A stretch of DNA of 64,000 nt from Apiospora phragmitis (Eukaryota > Ascomycota > Sordariomycetes > Amphisphaeriales > Apiosporaceae). A program made the translations under genes and the position numbers. Location of the stretch: the NCBI GenBank assembly GCA_038363925.1, contig JAQQWL010000005.1, positions 3,534,001-3,598,000 on the forward strand, given 5' to 3'. Position 1 is the first letter of the stretch. Each line of letters starts with the position of its first letter. The notes under the pieces are model-generated. The model worked only from the letters and a program-made list of their open reading frames with translations, was not told where the DNA came from and searched no databases. Of the stretch, positions 21,713 through 33,762 are shown in pieces.

Positions 21713-23750
21713 ATGCGAACATCGCTTGTCGCAGCCATTCTCTTTGCCGTCAGTCAAGCGCGGCAAAGAGTGCAGGATCTGCACACCATCATCCCGCCGG
21801 TCGAACAACCTCAATCCACTCGAGACCGACGAGCCAACGCCGCTGGCGGTACGACGACGAACGAGTTGAGCATTCGCCTCGCCGGCCCAAACTGACCTAC
21901 ACGGCCGAATTCGGCATCGGGACGCCGCAGCAGAAGATCGAGCTGGGGATAAGTTCCACTACTTTGAGCTTTGTGTCATTGTATAATAGTTCCTTGCCGC
22001 CATGCGACGGCGACGGCTGCCCGCATGGTACCTGTGAGACAAACACCGCCCCGCGCCCACCCCTGAACTTCGGAATGATGCGTCATGATATGAGTAGCTG
22101 GGCTGACAACAAAGTAACTTACACGAATACATCCAGATGAGTCTACCGCTTCCAGCAGTTCCGAGGGCAAAGAGAAATACAGTCTGGTAGATCCCAAGAG
22201 CCAGTACGGCCAATTCTTTGCCGACACCTGGCAGGTAGGCAACGCCAAAGTGACAGATGTCTCCTTCAGCGCCAACTCGTGGAACTCTAGAGACCACACT
22301 TGGGCCGGCTTGGGTGGCATCATGAAGACCGACAACACTTCGCGACCCTCCCTGACGGCGGCGTTCGCGGCGGCGGGGCTGGCTACGACGAGTGCTTATA
22401 GCGTATGGTTGGGCGATCTGGGTACGTATGTGAGGATCTTCTTGTTCTTTCTCCTAGGTTGATTGATGCTTTTACGATTTCATGATTACTTCTCTTCTGG
22501 AGTCAGATCGAGGGGCCGATTGACTAATTGGAGCGATTAATTACAGCTGGAAAAGCCGGATCCTTGTTGTTCGGAGGGATCGACACACAGAAGTTCCACG
22601 GCACCCTGACGCGCCTCGAGACATATCCGCTCCAGCTCGACGAGACGAAGGACGGCGGCGGCCTCGGCGTTCAGCTGAGCGCCGTCCGGGCTGTGAGCGT
22701 TACGGGCACCGACGTGCTGGACTGCGGCACCCAGCCGCTGCTCGTGGAGATCGCCATGGGCTCGAGCCAGATCTGGCTCCCGAGCGACCTGGTGGAGGGC
22801 ATCTACCGCGAGGTCGGGGCCACGGCCGACCCGTCGCGCGAGGAGAAAGCGACGATACCTTGTCATATGGGCAACAGCCCTGTGTATTTCTCGTTCGTGT
22901 TCTCATCAGCAGCAGATGGCACGTCGGCGGCTTCGAACGGACCCATGATCAACATCTCCATGTCGGCATTAGTGCTACCGAACGACCTTGATCCGCAGAG
23001 CGTTTCGAAGGACATGTTCAACAATTCCCAAACCCCCATATGCCAGTTCGGCATCGTCAAAGGGGGGTCTACCTTTGGTCTTGGCGAGGCATTCATTCGT
23101 TCAGCATGTGAGCTTCTGCGCATCATCATCATCAAGAGAAAATCAGAGCAGCTAACCGTAGCCTGCGTACCTAGACGTGGTCTTCGACCAAGAGAACAGT
23201 GAGATCGGCATAGCACAATCCAACCTGACACCATCGGGCTCCTACATGATCCGCTTCCCCAGCAAAGAAGCTCTCATCCCCTTGGCGACCCCAGCACCCC
23301 AGCCAACAGGCACGTTTCCCACATCGGTCGTGACATCCTCGGTCGCCCCTCTACCCACGTATTCAGCGGCAGAGGTGTTCCAACACTACGAAACTGCGCG
23401 GCCCCCGACGACCAACACCTCGGACCCCACAGATGCGGCGGACAAGGAATCATCAGCATCGCAGGACTGGAGAGTGGCGGTGGGGGTTGGGCTTCCTTGC
23501 GGCGTGGTGGCCGCCTTCCTCAGTTTCACAGCGTTCCGGCGCATCTGGTTTAAGAAGCCCATCCCGGTCCTGAGTCGCTTCAGCAAGCGGCGGTGGATCA
23601 ACCCGTACGCCACGGAGTTGGAAGTCAGGCATCCGCAGCCCGACGCCGCGGAGGTTGTCGGTTTTCCTTGGGCCTTTGACCGGCCTGTGGGTTGGACTGA
23701 GCTCGACGCGCCAATCCATCCCATTGAGCTCGAAGGAGACTACTTCTTCC

Positions 23751-23835
<85 letters not shown>

Positions 23836-24326
23836 TCCTCCCGTTCCTGGCCGCCGAGATACTATGAGCTCCACCGCGGTGGATACGGAAGAGGCCCGCT
23901 CCCGCCGTCGCGGCGCGCGAGTCCATGATCCTCCCCGGGGGTGTCTCTGTCACGACTAGCCCCATCGACGGCGGCGCCTCGACCAAACACGACAGTGACA
24001 GCTACCTAGCCACGGCGCTCACATCGCCAGTACGCATGTCTTTCGTTCCCGGACCAGATAGAATCGATATCGGGGTGTTGGTCGATTATCCCGAGAATTT
24101 CCAGGATACTAGGTCCAACAACTTACCCGAAGAATCCCAAACGAGCAACACAGGAACTACCGAACTTGACAAGGACCCAGGCTTGCGAGGTATGAGCCAC
24201 CTAGCTGGGTCGGTGGAGGATCACGAAGATATTCCCAGGAGGACACCCTCTTCCACGAGACGTCCTTTTGGAAATTCTCCACAACCTCCGGTAACACCGT
24301 CGCCGCCGGGGTCTGATCGGATATAA
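21713..24326 (+). CDS. Aspartic-peptidase-like (A1/yapsin fold) membrane protein, catalytic Asp residues absent
   Basis: Four exons are visible: 21713-22033, 22137-22421, 22547-23107 and 23175-24326, with introns GTGAGA/CCAG, GTACGT/ACAG and GTGAGC/CTAG that preserve phase. The product of about 770 residues has an N-terminal signal-like segment (MRTSLVAAILFAVSQA), then a pepsin-like fold (FGIGTPQQKIELGISS; LFGGIDTQKFHGTL; FIRSAYVVFDQENSEIGIA), one transmembrane helix (VGLPCGVVAAFLSFTAF) and a cytosolic tail with 28 glutamines. The positions that carry DTG and DSG in active enzymes read GISS and AMGSS, so both catalytic aspartates are gone; I infer a non-peptidase receptor-like or structural role. 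Two probable indels break the frame: CCC 21886-21888 (one C short) and GGGGG 23937-23941 (one G extra). Confidence 0.75.
23750..23833 (+). repeat. Pure (CAA)28 microsatellite encoding polyglutamine
   Basis: Twenty-eight uninterrupted CAA codons lie in exon 4 of the aspartic-peptidase-like gene, just after LEGDYFF and before HPPVPG, in the predicted cytosolic tail. A pure codon run, without CAG interruptions, suggests recent slippage expansion and probable length variation among strains. Confidence 0.95.
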
Positions 24327-25492
24327 GCAGGGCGTGTTGGCCACCGCTAACAACATGATTTTACATATGCGTTTCTTGCTGTTGTAAGTAGTTCGCTTGA
24401 GTCTAGCATGTTGTCCGATTACTGATAGGACGTGACTGAACAGAAATGAACTTGATAATTACCTGAGAAAGAGCATGGCGTTGGGGAACTACGGGATTTA
24501 AGATGGATTGACGGAGGGAGGTAGGACCTCCTACTGAAAATTGACAAGTAAATGTGTCCAGAAGTAATGTATCAACTATTCCACGCATTCGAAGTATTAT
24601 GGAAACTTGGTCATAATGATCCCTACTTGGAAATTTCCCATGACGGTAGTTTTGCTGTGTCTCCCTTTCAACAATAACTGAATTTGTCATCTTCGCCCAT
24701 ACGCCCACTCGCATTGAAGATTGCCAAGAGCAATCTTGGTCGTGGCTGGATTGCTTACCCAAATCTGCTCCAGTCTGGCCCTTTGACATTGAAAACTGTT
24801 GTACTTAGCTTGGGGAGCATTTTGCGAGACTTCGAGATGCGTGCTGATGGTCTCTTTGACGAATTGGGAAGAGCTAGGCGAGGGGCAGTCAGCGGCGTTC
24901 GGTGTTGCGCCCAGACTGATCTTTCGCAATCACATGCGCCAAACCTCCCAAGATCAAGTGTATAATCCTATAGATCCACTTGACCTTATTAGCGTCAACT
25001 TGAACTCTATGTTAAAATGTTATCTTGACCTCACCTCGCATTATAGGATAGAAGTCTTCGCAATTAATGGTTAATCCTTAACATCAATCTATTGGCTTAA
25101 CACCGACGGGCTATCACGTGCATAAATAATACACAGTAGCGTAGCAGTTATACGAATCGTACATTCAGATGTACCGGATGAACATTGATTAGCTTCTGAT
25201 TCGTGGCAGTTATTAGTGCTGACAGGACAGAGAAGAGCACGCCCTTGAAACAATGTTGGTACTGCTAGTAAGTAAGAGTTCGAACGACAGTGTCATGTTA
25301 TTGGTTGGAAGATGGGCCGTGGACAAACAGGCCCCTGCAGGTGCATGCTTGGGCAACAACCCCTCATACATGCGTGCATATCCAACGCATCTGATTAAAA
25401 GTCAAAGCCATCTTCTGCGATTTGCAATTTGAATCCAAGTCTTTTTCGGTGACAGAGTCCAAACTTGTCTACGCACGTTTTGTTATGAAGAC
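24327..25492. other. Intergenic, no gene seen
   Basis: About 1.17 kb of lower-GC sequence between two plus-strand genes. Open frames near 24684-24965 lack coding character. It probably contains the 3' end of the upstream transcript and the promoter of the thioesterase-like gene. Confidence 0.45.
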
Positions 25493-26594
25493 ATGGCCAA
25501 ACTATTAAGGGAGCAGTACAACCTCAAGAAGACTGAACCTGGTACATACACGGTTTCTTGGCACAACGATTGGACGGTAGGATCAAGTAAGTTTTTCACG
25601 TTCGAAGAGAGAGCCATGCGCTGGATGGGGTCACATTTACTGACAAGTCCCTCCAAGCATTTGCCGGTTCCGCCATCTCGGGCCTAATCCATCATGCCGT
25701 CTCCACCTACCTCGCCGAAACCCTCCCGGCCCAGCCGGACATCCTGAAGATGCATCTCGAGTTCCTACGCGGCAGCGAGTGCACCGAAGGTACCGTCACG
25801 GTCACGCCGATCAAGCGCGGCCGCCTTACGAGCCACCTGCAGGCGCAGTACGCGCAGCAGGGCCAGCTGCGGGTCCTGGCCCTCGTGGTAGCCACCGACC
25901 TCACCAAACCCGTCGGCCCCTCCGTTCCCACCACCGACGGCTGGTTTCTCCACCAGCCGTACCCACCTGCCCCGAAGCCCGACTTCGCCGCCGTCGAGGC
26001 CGGCCGGCCCGACCCCCACTGGCTGCCGGCCATCATGGACGGCGAGACGCTGCCGCTGACGCAGCACCAGCTGGTCCTGAACCCCGTGGGCGGGTTCCCG
26101 CACGACGGCGTCTCGGACGCGTGGAACCGCCTGCTGCTGCCCGGCGACGACGGACGCATGGACGCCATGTACCTCGCCGTCATGGCCGACATCTTCCCTC
26201 GCTGTCCGACACGGGCCTGCGCAACGGCGGCCTCTACGACGCGCGTGCCAACTTCCGCCGGCTCGAGGCGTGGGCCGCGGACCACCCGGGCGAGCCTGCC
26301 GTGCTGCGGCACCACACGCGGGCGGCGCTGCGGCGCGCCGACGTGTTCAACATGACGGTGACGCTCGACGTCGAGTTCAAGCGGCGGATCGGTGGATCTG
26401 GTGGCGGTGAGGGGCTGCGCTGGGTCTTCACGCGCGTCGCGACAAAGCGGGCGCGGGGCGGGCGCATGGACCTCGACATCTCCATCTGCGACGAGAACAT
26501 GGAGCTGCTGGTCACGGCGCAGCAGCTCGTGCTGGTGGTCGAGGTGCAGCGGAAGTTTCGCGGGGGCGGCAGTGAGCCCAAGACGAATCTCTAG
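25493..26594 (+). CDS. Thioesterase-like (double hotdog) family protein (frameshifted)
   Basis: Exon 1 25493-25586 (MAKLLREQYNLKKTEPGTYT, then WHNDWTVGS) is joined by a 71-nt intron (GTAAGT at 25587, CCAAG ending 25657) to exon 2 (TFAGSAISGLIHHAVSTYL). About 343 residues. The layout, with an N-terminal DWTVG followed by a helix, an FLRGSE strand, the RLTSHLQAQ segment, and late strands LRWVFTRVATK and MDLDISICDENMELL, matches fungal thioesterase-like superfamily proteins with two hotdog folds. These are thought to hydrolyse acyl-CoA or related thioesters; the substrate is unknown. The frame breaks at CCC 26196-26198, where a fourth C gives ADIFPSLSDTGLRNGGL and an open frame to 26594. Confidence 0.65.
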
Positions 26595-28877
26595 TTGATT
26601 AGGTAGGTAGGTAGGTAAGTCGGTATTTGAGTGACGGTCTGTCGACGGTAGAGGAAATCAGAGGATGGGAGGGTAGTGTGTCATAAGTGCATGTCACTCC
26701 AGGTCGATTGCAATGTTAGAGTTATCTAATGGAAGAAAAGAAGTGAAAGTGAAAAAATGCCGAGATCTGAGAATATCAAATCACACAGCCTGAAGGTATC
26801 TGGCATTGACCCGGTGTGGTGTTGAGTCGAAATTGAAGGAGTGGTGTGGGTACTGACCAATCGTCCCCAGCCCAGGGTTATATAGCGAAATAATTGCCGC
26901 TTTTCATCAGGGTGGTCGCATGGCTTAACGGTAGTGCGTCCGGTTCTGGATCAAATGATCTGTAGCCGAGGTTTGTCTTGGGATAGGGAGTTGGCCCTCC
27001 TGCCCCATTAATCGACCTCTCCATAGAGGGAGCTTACTTCGTGTTATAGTGATGGCTCAGGTCCCTGATTAGGACCAGGCCCGCGATTCTGAGAGGATCC
27101 CAAACCAGGGTTAGTATCCTAGAGACTTAGCCACTCTCTACGGTACGAGGCGTCCCTCAAAAGGTTCTCAGATAGCACCCAACTTTTTATTATTTTTGCT
27201 TCCTACGTATCGTAGCTAACCAAACAACCCATGTCAGATGCCTGTTACTTATGGATATTCACAGGTCATACAAAGGCAAGCTATAATTTCTTATTGCCAT
27301 CGCATAAGCATTACGCCTACATTGGTGCCGCCTGATAGTTTCACATACATACAGCCCTATTCCCATGAAAGGGCATTAGTATGAGAATTAGTATCGTGTG
27401 GCGATAAATCTGTCGTAGTCTTGCGCTTTATCTTTTCATATTTGCCTTGCGATATCGTAGCTGAATTCTAGAACGGGAGTGGTCATCAAGTTTAGTTAGA
27501 AAAAGTGAACCGAAAAAAATCATCAGTCTCTTCATTTGCAACGACCCGGATTCGAACTGTGGCTTTTGTGTTAGGTGCCTACAAAGCCTGTGTCAAGTAC
27601 CATTGTTCTCATTAATCTAATGCCAGGTCTGTTGCTAGGGGCAATTGGCAGGCAATTGACAGCCTGTTCTTGCTTCCAATTGGGCTTGCTTTACGTCAGC
27701 TCAGGCTTTTGGGTAATTGGCATTTCGCAACCCTTCTAGGAAGTGTGCTATGTTGCCATAATATCACTACACTCATCGTATGCGGTAGAATCCCAATTGT
27801 GCCCTGGGATAGGCAGGCGTGATGACATAAGTTTTGTCCGTACTGTGTGTCACCTTGGCTTTTGTCCATAACAGTCAGCTTCGAATACGTGAAATTCGAT
27901 AATGCGCGCCGCACGAGCAGACATACCCACACGCCGAGAGAAAGAGAGAGATGCAGCAGGGCCTCAGTAACAGTCATGGTCGGAGTAGTCAAAGTCCGTA
28001 TGAGAGTAAACGTAAGAATGCGAAGGAAAAAAGACGAAAAGTACACTACCCAACTCCGCATCATGGGGAACAGACATTCTGAAGGTTGCTACGTCTCTAG
28101 AACACTGGCCGCACCCGGAAAGTTGTGCCGGGAATCACGAAGGCCAGGCCGAGTGGAGGATGCCATGGGGCCAATCTTGACGGCACGAGGTCCGAATCAT
28201 CACTTGTATTGATTATTAGTTATAAAGGGCTATACTCCGTACCACGTTGCCAGTCAAAGATCCTTTGATTCAGACCAGCATGCATGATAGACTGATCAAT
28301 CAAGCGTAGCATCCCGGCGGGAGCTGCTGAAACTTGGATAACTAGGCCTATCTGCTAGCGAAAAGAACGAGAAAAAAAATGAACAAATGAACAAAAAGTA
28401 ATCCTATCGTCGCCACATTACTGTGTCCATACTCTAGTGAGGCCACTTCCCTAGAACACTGTCCACACATTAAGAGTTCGGAATCGGAGAGGCCCAGTGC
28501 TACCTACTGTGTACTTAGGTAGGTAGCTAGAATCTGAACTATCACCTTCCACCTGTGTGAGTAAACGGAGGGCCAATGTCCATCTTCACATCAAGTCTGG
28601 GATCCTTTAATTCAGACTGGTGCGCATCACTGCTGAGTCATCACGCCACACCACCTTGACGAAAATCGCTGTAATCTAGATACATAAGCCTGCTCTCGTA
28701 GGTACTGAGCTGCCCTAAGCTCCCCCGCCTTGCCTTAAGCTCACGCTGATTGGCCAATGGCTCTGCTGCATACCCAGCTCCACAATAATCAGCTTGTATT
28801 CAATCCTATAACACATCAGCCCGACGTGCCATACCAACAATCAAGCACCAAAAGTAAGAACTGATTTGGGATTGTGC
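26595..28877. other. Gene-free interval with tRNA-like relics
   Basis: About 2.3 kb with no protein gene. It begins with a GGTA microsatellite just after the thioesterase stop (about 26602-26620). A degenerate tRNA copy is annotated separately at about 26916. Near 27540-27565 the minus strand reads AGTTCGAATCCGGGTCG, a good tRNA T-arm/B-box, but its stem does not pair and no cloverleaf was found. GTAGG-type short repeats recur near 28510. Confidence 0.45.
26916..26990 (+). pseudogene. Degenerate tRNA copy (tRNA-Gln-like)
   Basis: The sequence GGTCGCATGGCTTAACGG carries a perfect RNA polymerase III A box (TGGCTTAACGG). It is followed by TTCTGGA in the anticodon-loop position, which would give anticodon CUG (Gln). 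The anticodon stem has mismatches, and the B-box region (GGTTTGTCTTGG) departs from GGTTCRANNCC at several bases, partly as C-to-T changes. I read it as a mutated tRNA copy, not a working gene. Confidence 0.4.
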
Positions 28878-29006
28878 TTCCTCCCACATTGCAACCACCA
28901 AAGATTCTTTAATCGACTTGAGCAGTTCAGTTCCTTTCCTCCCACACATTCCCCCACCTTCACACAGAGGACAGCACACTACTTGGTTTTCCTCCCACGT
29001 TGCAAC
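28878..29006 (+). promoter_or_regulatory. Direct repeats in the putative promoter of the 29167 gene
   Basis: TTCCTCCCACATTGCAAC at 28878-28895 recurs with one change at 28989-29006, and a partial copy (TTCCTCCCACACATT) lies between them at 28936-28950. Spacings are 58 and 53 bp, and the cluster ends about 160 bp upstream of the start codon at 29167. Repeated near-identical sites at similar spacing suggest transcription-factor binding; no factor is assigned. Confidence 0.45.
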
Positions 29007-29166
29007 AGCACAGAGGGAAAAAAGTCTCTGACTTGAGCAATCCAGCATCTGTGTTTCATCACATTCAACTTGATTTCATCGGTATCGCCGCCGACGAATT
29101 TCGTCTTTCATCTCATCGTTCTCCCAATCTGACACAGTCACAGTCACCTCATCAATTCCTTTCAAG

Positions 29167-30899
29167 ATGGCTGAAAGAACTCGCGATGATAGCCGCTACA
29201 AATCCATTATCCTGCCCAGCGGCTTCATTGGGGATTCATTCCAAGTCATCCCTGGATCGATCGAGCAAACCATCATGTTTACCCCTCGACCATCCCCTCA
29301 GCACTTCAACCTTTCTTTGGCAAAGAGAAATGTGATCGTCATCTTCCAGGCGTTGCACCGTACCCAACAGCACCGTCTGCTCACCCATACCGTCGCCGAG
29401 GACGTCACCGCTGTTCTTGGCCACGCCTCGCTTGACGGAGCCAACGCAGTAGCTCGTATCGTCGACTATTATTGCGACACCCGTCTAAAGTTCAATCGTG
29501 AGAACCGGAAGAGGGACGAGTACGACAAAAGGCGCTTGATCCACGTCCTCGTCGACGAGGAAATTCGCTGGCGCTTAACTTTGGGAACAGACCACCCTCA
29601 CATTCTGAACCCAAAGATTAGCCAAACCGAGGCTAAACGGCGCTACGTCGAAGAAACCAAGCAATTGATCACCTCTGGCTTCAGAAACCTGATGGAGATT
29701 TCCTTCCCACGGGGATCAAATGGGCCAGGAATTTATCGTAATAAGCACTTTGGTATTTTGAAAGGAATCGGTTGGTCACCCCCTTGCCCCTCCTTCCCGG
29801 GTTTATTTCCCATGTACATACATGATTGCTAATGTTTTGCCTGCAGATCTGAAGCAAGACATGTCGCCCATGAGAGCAATGGAGCCTCGCGTACGGCACG
29901 AGGATCTGCCCAAGTTTAGGGCCAAAGACTACAGCCTCACAACGTTCTTTGAACGTTATGAGGCCAAAAAAGCTGCCGAAGCCTCAAGCAAAGCACCCGA
30001 GGATGGCAACTCTGGTCCCGCCCACGAGGATGCCGACGGCGCGGGACCATCCAGCCGGCCACCCAAGCCCCCCGTTAACAACGCCAACAGCTCGCGAGCA
30101 GCTAGCGAGCATTCGATTGCGTCAGACGACATGGATTTGTCTGATGGTGACGATAGTGACGACGACGCTCAAATGTCCGACCCGTTGGTCCCTCATTCTG
30201 CTTCCGACAGCGGCGACCAAATTCCCTACACGGAGGCCGAGATCCAGGAGGCAGAATACCAGAAAGCTGCCGAGGACGCGCTCGCCGAGGAGCGTCGCCA
30301 GCATCTGGAGAAGGTTGCCGTCCTGGAGGCAAAGATCGCGGGTCATAAAAAGGCCCACGAGCAGTTGGTTCGCGGCCTGGTCGAGGTCAGAGAACAGCGC
30401 GAGGTGGTCGCGCAGGAAAACCTCGCATTGCGCAACGAGAGGGATGCGGCGCGCCAAGAGGCCGAAGCCACCCAGCAGACGGTGGAGTGGCGCGATGGTC
30501 TGAATAATATGTTGGCAGTGCACAACCATCGCATGGGAGAGCAGATCGCAGAGAAAGATGAAGAACTGGCTCGCTTGCGGCGCGAGGTACTGGGCTTAGC
30601 GGAGCACCACCTGGAGGAGATAGGGCGTGTGCAGAATGCCAATCAGGGACTGCACCGTGGCCCACAACGGCCGGGTCGTGGCCTACAACGATGAGCTCCA
30701 GGCGGACCTGGCTGCTATGGAGCGCGCCCACACGGCAGCGTTGCGGGAGGTCGATAGCCTCCAAAACGAGAAGGAAGAGGGAGTCCGGGCCTTCCAGGAC
30801 GAGGTTGAGCTCATGCAGGCGGAGCGTGCCCGTCAGGAGCGGGAGGAGATGGAGGAGGCCGCCTATACGCTGATTGCCCTGAGCCGTCACCGGGGCTAG
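29167..30899 (+). CDS. Hypothetical coiled-coil protein (frameshifted)
   Basis: Exon 1 29167-29770 and exon 2 29847-30899 are separated by a 76-nt intron (GTTGGT donor, TGCTAAT branch, CTGCAG acceptor). About 551 residues. Exon 1 encodes a globular domain starting MAERTRDDSRYKSIILPSG, with a basic helical segment (REYNKR-like charge) that I cannot place in a family. Exon 2 has a disordered Ser/Asp-rich section (DDMDLSDGDDSDDD) and then about 250 residues of nearly continuous coiled coil with Glu/Gln/Ala heptads. Near 30635-30660 the frame shifts by one extra base; the coiled coil resumes as RVVAYNDELQADLAAME and ends at 30899. This break is not in an obvious homopolymer. Function unknown; a scaffold or structural role is an inference. 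Confidence 0.6.
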
Positions 30900-33224
30900 T
30901 TGGCTGACAGACTTACTGGCTCTCATTCCCCAACACGTGTGGAAGGAGAAGGGGGCATTTCAGGGTGGTCTAGCAATGCAGATCGCTTGGCTTCTTGGCC
31001 AGCTGAAGTTTCTCATCCTTGGATGGCTTTGCTCTCTTTTTGCGAGAAACTCGGCTGCCTGCTACGAAGACACGACAGAACTAACTTTGTTTGCTTGGAT
31101 TTTCAGAACGCCTTTGGTTTCGGCGTTGATCTTTCTTTTATTGTTGGAATATGGTTGATACCCTGATAGCGGACAGTTTTGGTGCCGCTCTGGCGTTGTC
31201 ACCAGCGCTACTTGATACCTTTTACGAATACACTGTAATATTATGAAGACAAATGCATGGGCTTTCATAGTGATCATGATTCAGTTTCGAGATTTGTGCT
31301 TCTTTTCTCCTGACCTTCCAGGGAATATAATGCTGTATCTGCTGTGTTTACTACCCTTTCCATAAAGAATTCCCACAGTTTCTGAGACAGAGATTTATCT
31401 ACTTAATATGGAATATTATGAACTGTTAGGTTTACCATAATGCAGAGAAGTCTAAATACTGTGGTTCTGCATCTTCTACACTCTGATTGCAGACAGACTT
31501 GCACACTCCTCCAACCGATATTGCTCCCATGCCTTTCTCTCCAACAGGGTCACTCCTAGTACTCGAAGCCATAATGTGGCGCTGAATGCTTGCCAGTCCC
31601 TCAACTTCAATTACATAAAACAAAGGGAACGGTGGGCTATGAAGGAATGGATCGATGGGTAGCCGAGGTACCCAAAGCTACGACGCAGATTAATGCCAGA
31701 CATCCGAGCCCTTCCCTTTCGTCATACCATCCATTTCACAAACCGATTCGGGCCGCTAATACACTACAGACGCCTTGAAAAAGCGGCTGATCATCCCACG
31801 AACCCCCAAGGAGGAGGAAGAGGCAAAGGAGGCCCACGTCCGATCGCTCCAAGCTCAACTCTCTCAGAATGCAACGGAGATGGAGCGTCTGCAGCAGGAA
31901 CTCTCCGCCGCAAAGGGGGAGGAGCCTTGCTTTGGCGTCAAACGCGAGGGCAGCGTGCTGGAGCGAGAGCGATCCAAGAAGCAAGCTATCACCAAGCGAG
32001 CTGATGTTCGGATGGCGTACTCGGTGTGCACCGTCAATAAAAGACGAGGAGGTGGACAACGTGGCATTCTGATGGAAGAGGAGAGCCCTCACGACCGAAT
32101 CGGAGGAAAGAGGGATGAGAAGCGGGCGAAAATGGCCGAATACTAGGTCGGAAGAAGCGAACAGGCACCCGCAGTAGGGGACCACTGCTTCAAGGAGGAA
32201 GACTGGGTATGGGAATTCGTTGGGGGGGGGCAATACCCGGGGCAATACAATACCCTGGAGAAGACTACCGTTGTCATCGCATAAGTAATGAAGTTTATAT
32301 GCTGGGAGGAATCTTCCCCAGGCCAGTTGTTGGCACACACGCGGGAATAAGCAGACACTATCGACACCGCTACCACTACCGCTACGATGACTACTACGAC
32401 TACCAGCACTACTACTACAACTACTACTACTACCATTACCACCACCATCCACCATCACCGCCGCCACCACCGTCGAGGTAAGTCCTATCCTTGTAACACC
32501 ACCGCTGAAAGAAAAGAATGATTATAGAGTCCCTTTGTGCTGACGGTTTTCGAATGACAACATTGTGGTCTTCGACGTAATTAGATCATGTAGGAGGAAA
32601 TAGGGAGGAAGATGAGCGGTGGCGTGTGAGGTGGGGTGACGACAGCGAATTCAAAACCCCTGCCAAGGGAAACAGTATGCGGCGTTGGAACACGGCTGAT
32701 GCCGCTTTGTTAACGAAGTGCGATACCATGTCACTGGCAACGCCTCCTCCAAAAGCTCACAATTAAAGACTGGTTCAAATATGACATTGTGGTGCATGGG
32801 GAAACTGATTCCCATGGGGAAACCTTTGGTAGAGACGTTCGTCGGATGCTGTACCTCATTGTGAAGGTGGGAAGAAGAAACCATTGGGTCAAGATAGATA
32901 GCATGCTACACCGCGACCTACCAGATTGCAATCGCCGTTTCCGAAATTTTGTGAGCTACGGTTCGAACAGAGGTGTAAGTTGTGATCGAGTCAGATACCC
33001 TCCAACGAATCACATTGGAAGGCCGAAGCAATGATCACGGGTTACAGTGTCTTCAAGGCCAAGATTTTTGATTCATAACTTCGTTGCAGTATGTCCTACT
33101 GAGGATGAAAGCCACCCCAATTCCAAACGCTATTGATGGTACAAGCAAGCAGTCTTCTGGACCCTTGCGTTCCATGATCTCGTAACCTCTCCTCACGTTC
33201 TTCTACTTCCTGTGTTGTGACCTC
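30900..33224. other. Gene-poor interval with a coiled-coil fragment
   Basis: About 2.3 kb. At about 31778-31925 on the plus strand, following a possible splice acceptor (CTACAG), a stretch reads KKRLIIPRTPKEEEEAKEAH and continues as a short Gln/Glu coiled coil before losing coding character. It may be a gene fragment. An ACT/ACC microsatellite lies at 32366-32470 and a G10 run near 32221. No complete gene is supported. Confidence 0.4.
32366..32470. repeat. Imperfect (ACT/ACC)n trinucleotide microsatellite
   Basis: About 105 bp of interrupted ACT, ACC and ATT trinucleotides, strongly asymmetric (few Gs on the plus strand). It lies outside any supported gene. Confidence 0.85.
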
Positions 33225-33762
33225 TTATCGTCGCTCCGAAGCGACAGTCTCGGCCGACTCAGGTACTCTCTCCTCGGCGCCGGGGTAGTCCTCGGTATGC
33301 TTGCCACGCGAGCCCTTGACGATGCCCTCGGGCAGGTCCGCGCCCTTGGCGCGCACGCTGTCGTCGCCGACCGAGGCGCCGACGCCCTCGAGCCCGGCGC
33401 CGACGCGTTTGCGCGTGTGCTGGCCGTCGTGGCGGATTTCGTGGTTCTCCTGGCCCTGCATGGGCTTGCCGTAGCCCGTGTGCACATCCGCCGACGTCGC
33501 GCCCGTCAGCGTCGACGCAGCGTCAGCGCCGCCGGCGGACTTGTGGAGCTCCTCGCCCTCGGCGGGCCGCGGCTGGACGGTGGCTTCGCTGGGTGCGCTG
33601 CCGGCGGGCAGCTGCTCGGCGTGGAATTCGGGCTTGGCGTCGTTGCCAACTAGGACGCCGGGCTTGTGGCCTTTGGTGGTCAGGGGTTCGGAGGGGGGGC
33701 ACGCGGGAGCTGAACTCCTCGTGCTTCGCGGCCACAGACTCAGTGTTGCGGGTGGCAGACAT
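33225..33762 (-). CDS. Small hydrophilic (stress/conidiation-like) protein (frameshifted)
   Basis: A minus-strand gene of about 178 residues from ATG 33762 (MSATRNTESVAAKHEEFSSR). The whole protein is polar and Gly/Ala/Glu/His-rich, with no hydrophobic core, signal peptide or membrane segment: GHKPGVLVGNDAKPEFHAEQ, then GYGKPMQGQENHEIRHDGQH, then a Lys/Gly/Glu tail. Proteins with this composition in fungi are often stress- or spore-induced and intrinsically disordered; that role is an inference. The frame breaks in a run of seven Gs (33693-33699); six would restore it from start to stop. Confidence 0.65.

Noticed and set aside
32366..32470. Trinucleotide array considered as a CRISPR-like or regulatory repeat array
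   Set aside because: Units are imperfect triplets with no spacers; simple-sequence slippage is sufficient. No CRISPR array or prokaryotic-type operon is present in the window.
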